Source: Rhodobacterales bacterium CG2_30_65_12
GTDB lineage: Bacteria; Pseudomonadota; Alphaproteobacteria; Rhodobacterales; Rhodobacteraceae
Direction of reading: 5' to 3'
Assembly (NCBI GenBank): GCA_001873585.1
Contig: MNZL01000150.1
Location: forward strand, 1 to 35,387
DNA: 35,387 nucleotides
The position numbers were made by a program, and so were the translations under genes. The notes below the pieces were generated by a model, which made no database searches, was not told the origin of the DNA, and was given only the letters and a program-made list of their open reading frames with translations. Within the stretch, counting starts at the first letter, position 1, and the number at the start of each line of letters is the position of its first letter. Below are positions 23,172-32,817 of this stretch, piece by piece.

Positions 23172-24262
23172 GCCGCGCGCAGCCGCGCCAGCGCCCAGCG
23201 CGCCGCTTCGGCGAGAACCGGATCCGGATCGCGCGCCAGCGGAGCCAGCGCCGGCACCAGGCTTGCATCGCCTGAATTGCCGATCGCATAGGCCACGTTG
23301 CGCAGAAACCGCGCCCGACCAACCCGCTTGATCGGCGAGCCGGCGAATTTTGCCCGAAACCCGGCATCGTCCAGCGCTGCGAGCGCGGCCAGGGGCGGCG
23401 CAGTCAGATCGTCGCGGGCCAGGTAGCGCGATTCCTGTGCGGCCACGGCAAACTTGTTCCACGGGCAGGCGGCTAGGCAATCGTCGCAGCCGTAAATCCG
23501 GTTGCCAAGAGCCGGGCGCAAGGCCTCCGGCACCGGCCCCTTGTGCTCGATCGTCAGGTAGGAAATGCAGCGCCGCGCGTCGAGCTGGCCGGGGGCGGGA
23601 AAGGCCCCGGTCGGGCAGGCGTCGAGGCAGGCAGTGCAGGAACCGCAGTGATCCTCCCCCGGCGCATCCACCGGCAAATCCAGCGTGGTGAAGATCGCGC
23701 CGAGAAAAAACCAGTTGCCCAGATCCCGGCTGAGCAGGTTGGTATGTTTGCCCTGCCAGCCCAGCCCGGCGGCGGCGCCAAGCGGCTTTTCCATCACCGG
23801 CGCGGTGTCGACAAATACCTTGATCTCCCCCCCAGCCACCTCGATCAGCCAGCGCCCCAGCCGCTTCAGGCGTTTCTTGACGATATCGTGGTAGTCGCGG
23901 TTCTGGGCGTAAACACTGATTGCGCCCCGATCAGGGTGGCCGAGCACCTCGGTCGGATCGCCCTCGGGCGTGTAGGGCTCGGCCAGCATGATCACCGAGC
24001 GCGCTTCGGGCCAGAGCGCCGCCGGATTGCCGCGCCAGGCCATGCGCTCGGCCATCCAGCCCATATCGCCATGCCAGCCCTGCCCGACGAAGGCGGCAAG
24101 CCGCTCGGCAATCTCCGGCACGGCATCGGGCCGGGTCACACCCACGGCGGCAAACCCTTCTGCGAGGGCGCGCTCTTTCATCTTGCGATAAATATCCTCG
24201 GGGGGAGAATGGGCCACAGGCCCAGAGCGGGGCAGACGGCCCCCCTTACCCCGCTCGCCCAT
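23156..24262 (-). CDS. queG: Epoxyqueuosine reductase
   Basis: A 368-residue cobalamin-dependent iron-sulfur enzyme (EC 1.17.99.6) for the last step of queuosine synthesis in tRNA. Two [4Fe-4S] motifs are visible: CGSCTACLDACPTGAF (near residue 200) and CDDCLAACPWNKF (near 255). The N-terminal cofactor-binding region is typical (ISVYAQNRDYHDIVKKRLKR). The tail is HEAT-like (ARFLRNVAYAIGNSGDASLV). The start is placed at ATG 24262, which overlaps the GST stop by one base (TGATG); the frame is open further upstream opposite GST but without homology. Its 3' end overlaps the convergent hypothetical gene. Confidence 0.95.
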   Translation of the reverse strand: MGERGKGGRLPRSGPVAHSPPEDIYRKMKERALAEGFAAVGVTRPDAVPEIAERLAAFVGQGWHGDMGWMAERMAWRGNPAALWPEARSVIMLAEPYTPEGDPTEVLGHPDRGAISVYAQNRDYHDIVKKRLKRLGRWLIEVAGGEIKVFVDTAPVMEKPLGAAAGLGWQGKHTNLLSRDLGNWFFLGAIFTTLDLPVDAPGEDHCGSCTACLDACPTGAFPAPGQLDARRCISYLTIEHKGPVPEALRPALGNRIYGCDDCLAACPWNKFAVAAQESRYLARDDLTAPPLAALAALDDAGFRAKFAGSPIKRVGRARFLRNVAYAIGNSGDASLVPALAPLARDPDPVLAEAARWALARLRAAQYIL

Positions 24263-24927
24263 CAGAAATCGAGGTCCGCGTAATGCGGTGGCGGCGGGAA
24301 GCCCGGCAGGTGATCGGCGAGGATCGACCGAAACGCCGGGCGCGATTTGATCTTGGAATACCACTCGCGCACGTTGGCGTTGCGGTCCCAATCGACGTCG
24401 GAGATGTAATCGAGGCTTGAGAGATGCGCCGCAGCGGCGAAATCGGCGAGCGTCATGGTGTCGCCCGCGAGCCAACGGCGCATGTCGAGCAGCCAGCCGA
24501 GGTAATCGAGGTGATACTTGATCGCCTTCGCCCCCGCCTTCACATTGGCCGAATCGGGGTAGCCCTGGCCGGCGATCTTCTTGTTCACGCGCTCATAGAG
24601 CAGTTTCGAGGTGACTTCGTTGTGAAACTTGTCATCAAACCAGCTCACCAGCCGGCGCACTTCATAGCGGCCATCGGGGTCGGTTGGCATCAGCGGCGGG
24701 TTGGGATAGCGTTCCTCGATATATTCGTTGATCGCCGCACTCTCGCTCAGCGTCTTGCCGTCGAGCCTGAGCACCGGCACCTTACCGGCCGGGTTGCGGC
24801 GCAGAAACTCGGCGGATTTCTCCCAGTAGCGCTCTTCGACAAGCTCAACCTCGATCCGCTTCTCGGCCAGCGAGAGGCGCACCTTGCGGCAGTACGGCGA
24901 CAGGGGGAAGTGAAACAAACGGTTCAT
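24262..24927 (-). CDS. Glutathione S-transferase family protein
   Basis: A 221-residue protein with an N-terminal thioredoxin-like GST domain (LFHFPLSPYCRKVRLSLAEK, KVPVLRL, LSESAAINEYIEERYPNPPL) and a C-terminal helical domain (WLAGDTMTLADFAAAAHLSS). The Ser/Tyr-Pro-Tyr-Cys start resembles bacterial beta/omega-type GSTs, where the cysteine or a nearby serine touches glutathione. Substrate is unknown. ATG 24927 is chosen over an in-frame ATG at 24954. It is coupled to queG by a one-base stop/start overlap. Confidence 0.88.
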   Translation of the reverse strand: MNRLFHFPLSPYCRKVRLSLAEKRIEVELVEERYWEKSAEFLRRNPAGKVPVLRLDGKTLSESAAINEYIEERYPNPPLMPTDPDGRYEVRRLVSWFDDKFHNEVTSKLLYERVNKKIAGQGYPDSANVKAGAKAIKYHLDYLGWLLDMRRWLAGDTMTLADFAAAAHLSSLDYISDVDWDRNANVREWYSKIKSRPAFRSILADHLPGFPPPPHYADLDF

Positions 24928-24981
24928 AGGTTCGCGGTTCTCGTGTCCTGGCAAAGGTAATGGCGCGAAACGGCGCGCGGT

Positions 24982-25707
24982 TCAATCCTCGAAGCACATG
25001 GCGCGGCCATCACGCAGGATCGTGGCGGCCCCATCGCGGATACCCGCCGAGCGGCGGGCGACAAATTGCGAGGGCTTCGCGGCGGAGCGGTCCTTGGGCG
25101 CGGGCAGCACGGCGGCAAGCCGGGCAGCCTGTTCGGCGGAAAGCGCGCTGGCCTCAACACCAAAGTAATGCCGCGCGGCGGCACCAACGCCAAACACACC
25201 CTCATCGAACTCGACCATGTTGAGGTAAACCTCGAGGATACGCTTCTTCGTCCAGACCAGCTCCACCACCGGTGTGATCAGCGCCTCCAGCGCCTTGCGC
25301 GGCCAGCTTCGGGCGGGCCAGAGGTAGATGTTTTTCACCACCTGCTGGGTGATGGTCGAGGCGCCACGGCTCTCGCCCGCCTCGATCACCTGCCGGATCG
25401 CGCCCATATCGAAGCCCCAGTGCTGGCAAAAATTGGCGTCTTCCGCCGCCACGACCGAGCGCGCCATGACCGGGGAAATCTCGCTGAAATCTACCCAGTC
25501 GTGCTTGATCCCATCGAGGCGCGATTTTTCGGCCGCCATATAGAGCGTGGTGGGCGGGTTCACCACGGTGAAAAGCGCGACGAGCGCGAAAATGAGCCCG
25601 CCGAAGCCCAGAAGCGCCCGCCACGCCCAGCGCCGCAGATAGCCCCGCGCAATGCGCCACGGGTTGTCGTCCTGCCTTCGGGTTTTCTTGCTCGCCGCTC
25701 GCGCCAT
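24982..25707 (-). CDS. mtgA: Monofunctional biosynthetic peptidoglycan transglycosylase
   Basis: A 241-residue glycosyltransferase 51 enzyme that polymerises lipid II into glycan strands at the outer face of the inner membrane. A basic N-terminus is followed by one membrane helix (ALLGFGGLIFALVALFTVVN, about 31-50). GT51 motifs are all present: AAEDANFCQHWGFD with the catalytic Glu, RGASTITQQVVKNIYLW, KKRILEVYLNMVEF and GVGAAARHYFGV. No transpeptidase domain follows, so it is the monofunctional type. It lies downstream of gltB, separated by a terminator. Confidence 0.95.
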   Translation of the reverse strand: MARAASKKTRRQDDNPWRIARGYLRRWAWRALLGFGGLIFALVALFTVVNPPTTLYMAAEKSRLDGIKHDWVDFSEISPVMARSVVAAEDANFCQHWGFDMGAIRQVIEAGESRGASTITQQVVKNIYLWPARSWPRKALEALITPVVELVWTKKRILEVYLNMVEFDEGVFGVGAAARHYFGVEASALSAEQAARLAAVLPAPKDRSAAKPSQFVARRSAGIRDGAATILRDGRAMCFED

Positions 25708-25756
25708 GCGCTTTCAGACCACGGCGGCAAAGCTACGGTCAAGGTCAGTCGTGATG

Positions 25757-25782
25757 AAAAGGGGCGGCCCGCACACCGCCCC
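25757..25782 (-). terminator. Intrinsic terminator of the gltDB operon
   Basis: On the minus strand GGGGCGG pairs with CCGCCCC around an 8-base loop and is followed by TTTT. It begins 26 bases after the gltB stop codon and 50 bases before the mtgA start. Confidence 0.88.
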
Positions 25783-25808
25783 CTCGTTTGCAAAACCAGC
25801 GCGCGCCA

Positions 25809-28800
25809 TTATTCGGCCGGGATGGCATCTTTTTCCAGCGAAAGGGGCGCGGGCAGATGTGCCAGCATCTCCTTGGGGCACACTTGCAGGAAGTTGCCGC
25901 GTTCCACGTCCCAGTTCTGCAGGATCTGATGCGCGCGCACGCTTGAGGTTTCGTCGGCATGGCGCAGGACCAGTTCCTTGAGCTGGTTCTCCCAGTGATC
26001 CACCTCAAGCGGCACCGTCACCAGCGTTTCCATGTTCATGAAGTCGCGCGCGGTGCCGTCGGGATCGTAGACGTAGGCCATCCCTCCCGTCATCCCCGCG
26101 CCGAAGTTGGCGCCGATCTCGCCGAGGATCACCGCCACGCCGCCGGTCATGTATTCACACCCGTTTGAGCCGCAGCCCTCGATCACCACCATGGCACCCG
26201 AGTTGCGCACCGCAAAACGCTCGCCCGCGCGACCGGCGGCAAACAGGTGGCCATCGGTGGCGCCGTAGAGCACGGTGTTGCCGATGATGGTGTTTTCCTG
26301 CGCCACCAGCGGGCTGCACATCGGCGGACGCACCACGATGGTGCCGCCCGACAGGCCCTTGCCGACGTAATCGTTTGCATCGCCCGAAACCTCGATCTTC
26401 AGCCCCGGCGCGGCGAAAGCGCCGAGCGACTGACCGCAGGAGCCGGTGAGCTTCACCGTCAGGTGGTCGGGCTGGAGATTGTTGCGCATCCCGAAGTTGC
26501 GCACGATATGGCTCGAGACGCGGGTGCCGATGGTGCGGTCGGTGTTGCGCACCGCGTATTGCAGCTGCATCTTTTCACCATCGTTAAGGAAGCGCGCGGC
26601 ATCCTTGATGATCTCGGCATCGAGCGTATCAGGCACCTCGTTGCGCGGCCGGTCAAGATCATAGGCGATCTTGTCGGTGGTGCCGACCCGCACCAGAAGC
26701 GGGTTGAGGTCGAGATCGTCGAGATGCGAGGCGCCACGGCTGACCTGGCTCAGAAGATCGGCCCGACCGATGATCTCATCCATCGACCGCGCCCCGATCC
26801 GGGCGAGAATCTCACGCACTTCCTGGGCGTAGAAGGTAATCAGGTTCACCACCTTGTCGGCGCTGCCGGTGAACTTGGCGCGCAGGTCTTCGCGCTGGGT
26901 GCAAACCCCCACCGGGCAGGTGTTGGACTGGCACTGGCGCACCATGATGCAGCCCATGGCGATGAGCGCGGCGGTGCCGATGCCATATTCTTCCGCTCCC
27001 ATCATCGCCGCCATGACGATATCGCGCCCGGTGCGCAACCCGCCATCGGTGCGCAGGGTGACGCGGCTGCGCAAGTTGTTCATTGACAGCACCTGATGCG
27101 CTTCTGTCAGGCCCATTTCCCACGGCAGGCCGGCAAACTTGATCGAGGTGGCGGGGCTCGCGCCGGTGCCCCCGTTGGCGCCCGAAATCAAGATCACGTC
27201 GGCCTTGGCCTTGGCCACGCCGGCGGCGATCGTGCCCACGCCCGAAGCGGCCACAAGCTTTACCGTAACCTTGGCGCGCGGGTTGATCTGCTTGAGGTCG
27301 TAGATCAGCTGCGCGAGGTCTTCGATCGAGTAGATATCGTGGTGCGGCGGCGGCGAAATCAGCATGACCCCCTTGGTGGAGTGGCGCAGCCGGGCAATAA
27401 GGTCGGTCACCTTCATGCCCGGGAGCTGGCCCCCCTCGCCGGGCTTGGCGCCCTGGGCCACCTTGATTTCAAGCTCCTCGCACTGGTTGAGGTATTCAGC
27501 CGTCACCCCAAATCTACCGCTCGCCACCTGCTTGATCTTGGCCGAAGGGTTATCGCCGTTGGACTCCGGCACAAAATGCGCCGGATCTTCCCCGCCTTCG
27601 CCACTGTCGGACTTTGCGCCAATCCGGTTCATCGCCACGTTGAGCGTCTTGTGCGCCTCCGGGCTGAGCGCGCCGAGGCTCATGCCGGGGGTGACAAAGC
27701 GCTTGCGGATCGCGGTGATGCTTTCCACCTGGTCGATCGGCACCGGCGCACCGAGCGGCTTGATATCGAGCATGTCGCGCAGATGAATCGGCGGGTTTTT
27801 CTGCATCAGGCTGGTGTATTTCTTCCACGTCTCATAGGAGGCGCGCTCACAGGCCGATTGCAGAAGATGCATGCCTTGGGCGTTCCAGGCATGGGTTTCG
27901 CCGCCCGAGCGTGCCTTGTAGAAGCCGCCGATCGGCAGCACGTTCGAGCCCTGCGAACGCCAGCCCTTGGCATGGATGGCTTCAAGCTTGGTCTGGATGC
28001 CGCCCACGCCAATGCCCGAGATCCGGCTTGTCATGCCAGGAAAATACTCGTGCACCATCGCGCGCGAAAGGCCGACCGCCTCGAAGTTGAGCCCACCGCG
28101 ATACGACGACATCACCGAGATCCCCATCTTCGACATGATCTTGAGCAAGCCTTGATCAATCGCCTCGCGGTATTTGTGGGTGGCTTCGGTAAGCGTGAGA
28201 TCGAGCAGCCCGCGCTCGATCCGGTCAGCAAGGCTGTCTTCGGCAAGGTACGCGTTGACCACCGTCGCCCCGGCACCGATCAGCACCGCGAAGTAATGCG
28301 GATCAATCGCCTCCGCCGAGCGCACGTTGAGCGAGGTAAAGGTGCGCAGGCCCTGACGCGTAAGCCAGGAGTGCACGGCGCTGGTGGCGAGTATCATCGG
28401 CATCGCCACGCGATCCTCGCTCTGGTGCATGTCGGTCAGCACGATGTGGCCGGCGCCTGAGCGCACCGCGTCTTCGGCCTCCGCACGGATGCGCCCCAGC
28501 GCTTCGTGTAGCGCCGTCGGGCCGCTGTCGGCGGGGAAGGTGCAATTGATCTCCGCCATCGGTGCAAGGAAATGGCCGAGCAGCGCCTCGAACTGCGCGT
28601 TGCCCACGAACGGGCTTTCGAGCACAAGAATCTCGGTATGGCTGCCAGCCTCATCGAGCACGTTCTTGAGGTTTCCAAACCGCGTCTTGAGGCTCATCAC
28701 CCGGTATTCGCGCAAAGAGTCGATCGGCGGGTTGGTGACCTGGCTGAAGTTCTGACGGAAGAAATGGCTGAGGTTTCGGTATTGGTTCGACAGCACCGCC

Positions 28801-30350
28801 GCCGGGGTATCGTCGCCCATCGAAGCAAGGATTTCCTTGCCGTCCTCGGCCATCGGCGCGAGGATCTGCTCTAGCTCTTCCAGCGTGTAGCCGGCGGCGA
28901 CCTGCCGGCGGCGCAGGTCTTCGCCGGCAAATAGCTGCTTTTCCTCGATCTTGGCGAGGTCGCCCTCGATATCCTTGATGTGCTGCACCGCGTCGCCGAA
29001 GGGGCGTGCGGCGGCGAGCTTGTCCTTGATCTCGCTGTCGTGGAACAAAAGGCCCTCGGCCATGTCGACGGCAAGCATCTGGCCCGGACCAAGCGCACCC
29101 TTTTCGATCACGGTGGCCTCATCGGTGGGCACCATGCCCGCCTCGGAGCCGGCGATCACCAGCCCGTCGCCGGTGACGACGTAGCGCATGGGGCGCAGAC
29201 CGTTACGGTCAAGCCCGGCGGCCACCCAGCGGCCATCGGTCATCGCCAGCGCGGCGGGGCCGTCCCACGGCTCCATCACCGCGTTGGCGTAGGAATACAT
29301 GTCGGCCCAGGCCTGCGGCATCTCGCTGCCCTGCTTCGACCACGCCTCTGGCACCAGCATCACCTTGGCCATCGGCGCCGAGCGCCCGGCGCGCACCAGC
29401 ACCTCGAACACCGAATCAAGCGCCGCCGAATCCGAGCTTGCGTGCGGCACGATCGGCTTGATGTCTTCGGCCAGATCGCCGAAGGCCGAAGAGGCCATGC
29501 GAATCTCGTGGCTTTTCATCCAGTTGAGATTGCCCTTGAGCGTGTTGATCTCGCCGTTATGGGCCAGCATGCGGAACGGCTGAGCCAGCCACCATTGCGG
29601 GAAGGTGTTGGTGGAATAGCGCTGGTGGTAGATCGCAAACGCGCTCTCGAAGCGCTCATCCTTCAGGTCGGGGTAGAATTCGGCCACCTGCTCGGCGAGC
29701 ATCATGCCCTTGTAGATGACCGAGCGGCACGACAGCGAGGCAAGGTAAAGCTCGCGCACGCCGCGCGCCACGGCGGCCTTTTCGATCCTGCGGCGGATCA
29801 CGTAAAGCTCGCGCTCGAAGGTTTCCTCGTCCACACCCTTGGCGTTCGAGATGATGATCTGCTCGATCTCGGGCCGGGTGGCATTGGCCTTTTCGCCAAG
29901 GCACTCGATGTTTACCGGCACACCGCGCCAGCCGTAGATGTAGTAGCCCATCTTGAGGATTTCGGTCTCGACGATGGTGCGGCAGGTTTCCTGCGCGCCA
30001 AAATCGGTGCGCGGCAAGAACACCTGGCCAACAGCGATCTGCTCGCTCGCGCGTGGCTCGTGGCCAGTGCGACGGATCTGGTCGTGAAAGAAGGCTTGCG
30101 GGATCTGCACATGGATGCCGGCGCCGTCGCCGGTCTTGCCATCGGCATCGACCGCGCCGCGGTGCCAGACCGCTTTCAGCGCGTCGATCCCGTGCTCCAC
30201 CACCTGACGCGAGGGTTTGCCGTCGATCGCCACCACGAGGCCGACGCCGCAGGAGGCGTGCTCTTGCTCTTCGCGGTACATGCCGTGTTCGGCAAGCCAG
30301 GTGCGGCGGGCTTCTTCTTCGGCCATCCAGCTATCGTCATATGTGGTCAT
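25809..30350 (-). CDS. gltB: Glutamate synthase (NADPH) large subunit
   Basis: A 1513-residue enzyme (EC 1.4.1.13) that makes two glutamates from glutamine and 2-oxoglutarate with electrons from GltD. ATG 30350 is chosen for AAGGAGACC upstream. Residues 1-33 form a propeptide; Cys34 in HASCGVGLVVAIDG becomes the N-terminal nucleophile of the amidotransferase domain. The FMN synthase domain includes LISPPPHHDIYSIEDLAQLI and the [3Fe-4S] cysteines in CIMVRQCQSNTCPVGVC. A C-terminal glycine-rich beta-helix ends it (VGKGLSGGTIVVRPP). The length matches the family. Its start lies inside the last 14 bases of the secreted-protein gene upstream. Confidence 0.98.
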   Translation of the reverse strand: MTTYDDSWMAEEEARRTWLAEHGMYREEQEHASCGVGLVVAIDGKPSRQVVEHGIDALKAVWHRGAVDADGKTGDGAGIHVQIPQAFFHDQIRRTGHEPRASEQIAVGQVFLPRTDFGAQETCRTIVETEILKMGYYIYGWRGVPVNIECLGEKANATRPEIEQIIISNAKGVDEETFERELYVIRRRIEKAAVARGVRELYLASLSCRSVIYKGMMLAEQVAEFYPDLKDERFESAFAIYHQRYSTNTFPQWWLAQPFRMLAHNGEINTLKGNLNWMKSHEIRMASSAFGDLAEDIKPIVPHASSDSAALDSVFEVLVRAGRSAPMAKVMLVPEAWSKQGSEMPQAWADMYSYANAVMEPWDGPAALAMTDGRWVAAGLDRNGLRPMRYVVTGDGLVIAGSEAGMVPTDEATVIEKGALGPGQMLAVDMAEGLLFHDSEIKDKLAAARPFGDAVQHIKDIEGDLAKIEEKQLFAGEDLRRRQVAAGYTLEELEQILAPMAEDGKEILASMGDDTPAAVLSNQYRNLSHFFRQNFSQVTNPPIDSLREYRVMSLKTRFGNLKNVLDEAGSHTEILVLESPFVGNAQFEALLGHFLAPMAEINCTFPADSGPTALHEALGRIRAEAEDAVRSGAGHIVLTDMHQSEDRVAMPMILATSAVHSWLTRQGLRTFTSLNVRSAEAIDPHYFAVLIGAGATVVNAYLAEDSLADRIERGLLDLTLTEATHKYREAIDQGLLKIMSKMGISVMSSYRGGLNFEAVGLSRAMVHEYFPGMTSRISGIGVGGIQTKLEAIHAKGWRSQGSNVLPIGGFYKARSGGETHAWNAQGMHLLQSACERASYETWKKYTSLMQKNPPIHLRDMLDIKPLGAPVPIDQVESITAIRKRFVTPGMSLGALSPEAHKTLNVAMNRIGAKSDSGEGGEDPAHFVPESNGDNPSAKIKQVASGRFGVTAEYLNQCEELEIKVAQGAKPGEGGQLPGMKVTDLIARLRHSTKGVMLISPPPHHDIYSIEDLAQLIYDLKQINPRAKVTVKLVAASGVGTIAAGVAKAKADVILISGANGGTGASPATSIKFAGLPWEMGLTEAHQVLSMNNLRSRVTLRTDGGLRTGRDIVMAAMMGAEEYGIGTAALIAMGCIMVRQCQSNTCPVGVCTQREDLRAKFTGSADKVVNLITFYAQEVREILARIGARSMDEIIGRADLLSQVSRGASHLDDLDLNPLLVRVGTTDKIAYDLDRPRNEVPDTLDAEIIKDAARFLNDGEKMQLQYAVRNTDRTIGTRVSSHIVRNFGMRNNLQPDHLTVKLTGSCGQSLGAFAAPGLKIEVSGDANDYVGKGLSGGTIVVRPPMCSPLVAQENTIIGNTVLYGATDGHLFAAGRAGERFAVRNSGAMVVIEGCGSNGCEYMTGGVAVILGEIGANFGAGMTGGMAYVYDPDGTARDFMNMETLVTVPLEVDHWENQLKELVLRHADETSSVRAHQILQNWDVERGNFLQVCPKEMLAHLPAPLSLEKDAIPAE

Positions 30351-31128
30351 CGTCGGTCTCCTTCGCAGAGAGGTGTTCGGGGGCCAGCGCGCGCGGCGCC
30401 AGCAAGGCGGCGTCGGCTGGCAGGCATTCGTAAAGCGGCGTGGTGGTGCCAAAGCCCGGCTCGCCGGGCTGGATGAAATCGACCGGGGAATTGTCATGCT
30501 CCGTGGCACGGCCATCCGCGCTCCAGGATGTTTCGGCCCCAAGGAAAAAATGCCCGAGCGCGCGCGCAAAAAACTGCGTGCCCTCCGAGCGGTAGTCCAC
30601 TGCGCCGCTTTCATTGATGATTTCGAACCGGGTCTGCACCAGATCGAGGGTGTAGCCGTCGATCATGGTGGTCTCGCCAGTCAGCACATCGGCGCCGGTC
30701 ACGCGGATATCGTATGTTTGATCGGGCTCTGAGCGGCGCAAGGTGAAATCGTAGGTGTCGATGCCGGTATCGAGCAGCGTGGCCAGGTCGATCGGGTCGG
30801 CGGCGGGGGGCAGGAACTCCTCGCGCGAGCTGTCCCAAACATAAAGGCTGTCGAGCCATTGATAGCTGGCCGAATAGCTTACCAAAGCTTCGAGCCCGTC
30901 CGCGCCGAAGCTGGCTTCGGTAAAATCGCCCTTTGGCGTCACATCGCAGCGCCACAGCACCGAGACAGAACAGCCACGGCTCTGCACGGTCAAAAACGCT
31001 TCGCAGCCCTCGGGCAGCGGCAGATCGGCCGCGCCCACCGGGGTGGCGAGGGCAAGCGCGAGCGCGAGCGCGGGGGCGCTCCGCTTGGCCTCGCGCGCGA
31101 GGCGCGCTGTTGTGGCGATCATGTGCAT
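30337..31128 (-). CDS. Secreted protein of unknown function embedded between gltD and gltB
   Basis: A 263-residue protein with a long signal peptide (cationic REAKR, then APALALALALATPVGA, cleavage near residue 34). The mature part has four cysteines (CEAF, GCSVS, WRCD, ECLP) that could form two disulfides, and many beta-type segments (YDFTLRRSEPDQTYDIRVTG; TGETTMIDGYTLDLVQTRFE). No known domain is recognised. It starts 36 bases after gltD and overlaps gltB by 14 bases, so it is co-transcribed and probably co-translated with glutamate synthase, though it should be periplasmic. Start M1 or M3 is possible. Confidence 0.75.
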   Translation of the reverse strand: MHMIATTARLAREAKRSAPALALALALATPVGAADLPLPEGCEAFLTVQSRGCSVSVLWRCDVTPKGDFTEASFGADGLEALVSYSASYQWLDSLYVWDSSREEFLPPAADPIDLATLLDTGIDTYDFTLRRSEPDQTYDIRVTGADVLTGETTMIDGYTLDLVQTRFEIINESGAVDYRSEGTQFFARALGHFFLGAETSWSADGRATEHDNSPVDFIQPGEPGFGTTTPLYECLPADAALLAPRALAPEHLSAKETDDDHI

Positions 31129-31164
31129 GCCGTTGTCCGTTCCTGTCGCGGGCCAGCCGGCCCG

Positions 31165-32598
31165 TTACTCCGCCGCGATCTCGCGCACGGCGTCGAAGCT
31201 TGAGAGAATGGCCGCAGCCGAATCGCGCCCGTCCCTGATCGCCCAGACGACGAGCGAGGCACCGCGCACGATGTCGCCGGCGGCATAGACATCGGCGAGC
31301 TCGGTCACGCCGGTGTTGAACTCGGCCAGAACCGTGCCCCAGCCGCTAACCGGAAGCTCGGGCTCGTCCCAGGCCTGGGCCAGGTCTTCCGGATCGAAGC
31401 CGAGCGCCTTGATTACCAGATCGGCGTCTTCGACGTAGTCCGAACCCTCGATCGGCTCCGGGCTTTGGCGTCCGGTTGCGTCGGGATCGCCCAGTTTCAT
31501 CCGCTGCACCACCACCCCGGCCACCGGATTGCCGGTGAAGCCCTTGGGGTTTGTCTGCCAGACGAAGATCACGCCCTCTTCCTCGGCATTGGCCACCTCG
31601 CGCTGGCTGCCGGGCATGTTGGCGCGGTCGCGGCGGTAGAGGCATTTGACGCTCGTCGCACCCTGGCGGATCGCAGTGCGCAGGCAATCCATCGCCGTAT
31701 CGCCACCACCGATCACCACCACCTTCTTGCCCTTGGCGTTGAGCGTGCCATTGTCATAGGCCTCAACCTCGTCACCGAAGCCCACCTTGTTGGAGGCGGT
31801 AAGGTAGTCTAGCGCAGCAACAATACCCGTGGCGCCAGCGCCCGGCCCCTTGAGATCGCGGGTCTTGTAAACGCCGGTAGCGATCAGCACCGCGTCATGC
31901 TGGCCGCGCAGGGCCTGGAAGCTGAGATCGGTGCCGATGTTGCAATTCAGCACGAACTTCACGCCGGCCCGCTCAAGCTGGGCAACGCGGCGCATCACCA
32001 CGTCTTTTTCCAGCTTGAAGCCGGGGATGCCATAGGTGAGCAACCCACCGGCGCGATCATGCCGGTCGTAGATCGTCACCTGCACCCCGGCGCGGCGCAG
32101 CACGTCGGCCGCTGCCATGCCAGCCGGACCCGCGCCGATGATGCCCACGCTCTCGGAACGCTCGGCACGCGGCACAATCTCTTGAACCCAGCCTTCGTCC
32201 CAGGCCTTGTCGGTAATGTATTTCTCGACCGAGCCAATCGTTACGGTGCCGTGGCCCGCTTGCTCGATCACACAATTTCCCTCACAGAGCCGGTCCTGCG
32301 GGCAGATGCGGCCGCAGATCTCGGGGAAGGTGTTGGTTTCCTGGCTGAGCTCGTAGGCTTCCTTGAGCCGGCCCATCGCCGTCATCCGCAACCAGTCGGG
32401 GATATTGTTGTGCAACGGGCAATGGGTCTGGCAATAGGGCACACCGCATTGCGAGCAGCGCGAGGCCTGTTCGGCCGCCTTCGCATCGGCGAACTCCGCA
32501 TAGATCTCATCGAAATCCGATTTGCGCGCATCTGCCGCGCGCTTCACCGGCATGTCGCGGGCCAGGTCCACGAATTTCAGCATCGGCTGCTTTGCCAT
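31165..32598 (-). CDS. gltD: Glutamate synthase (NADPH) small subunit
   Basis: A 477-residue FAD/iron-sulfur flavoprotein that takes electrons from NADPH and passes them to GltB. N-terminal cysteine groups for [4Fe-4S] clusters are seen in CSQCGVPYCQTHCPLHNN (about 47-64) and CGRICPQDRLCEGNC (about 94-108). The FAD motif is GIIGAGPAGMAAADVLRRAG (near 150), and the NAD(P) motif is VVIGGGDTAMDCLRTA (near 290). The ATG follows ACGGAGGCGAAG. It leads an operon gltD-secreted protein-gltB, with the promoter in the AT-rich 219 bases upstream. Confidence 0.97.
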   Translation of the reverse strand: MAKQPMLKFVDLARDMPVKRAADARKSDFDEIYAEFADAKAAEQASRCSQCGVPYCQTHCPLHNNIPDWLRMTAMGRLKEAYELSQETNTFPEICGRICPQDRLCEGNCVIEQAGHGTVTIGSVEKYITDKAWDEGWVQEIVPRAERSESVGIIGAGPAGMAAADVLRRAGVQVTIYDRHDRAGGLLTYGIPGFKLEKDVVMRRVAQLERAGVKFVLNCNIGTDLSFQALRGQHDAVLIATGVYKTRDLKGPGAGATGIVAALDYLTASNKVGFGDEVEAYDNGTLNAKGKKVVVIGGGDTAMDCLRTAIRQGATSVKCLYRRDRANMPGSQREVANAEEEGVIFVWQTNPKGFTGNPVAGVVVQRMKLGDPDATGRQSPEPIEGSDYVEDADLVIKALGFDPEDLAQAWDEPELPVSGWGTVLAEFNTGVTELADVYAAGDIVRGASLVVWAIRDGRDSAAAILSSFDAVREIAAE

Positions 32599-32726
32599 CT
32601 TCGCCTCCGTAATTCCCGGAAGCCTCTTTAGCAGGGTTTTCCAAAAAGAAAAGGCATAATCACTGACCTAAAACCCAATCACTTTCGCGCGGAGACGGAA
32701 AAATCGCTATGGAGAGCACAAAAAAG

Positions 32727-32741
32727 GTCATTACCTATGAC
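32727..32741. promoter_or_regulatory. Inverted repeat in the AT-rich region upstream of gltD
   Basis: GTCAT and ATGAC are perfect arms with a 5-base spacer (TACCT), inside the AT-rich 219-base gap between uppP and gltD. This gap must carry the gltD promoter on the minus strand. No sigma-54 or clear sigma-70 promoter was recognised, and the repeat is short enough to occur by chance. Confidence 0.25.
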
Positions 32742-32817
32742 TTATATTAACAAACCGGCAATAAAACAGCGCTTTCCCGTGATCGAAAATTGAGCAGATT
32801 CGCCGAGCCGAAGCCTT

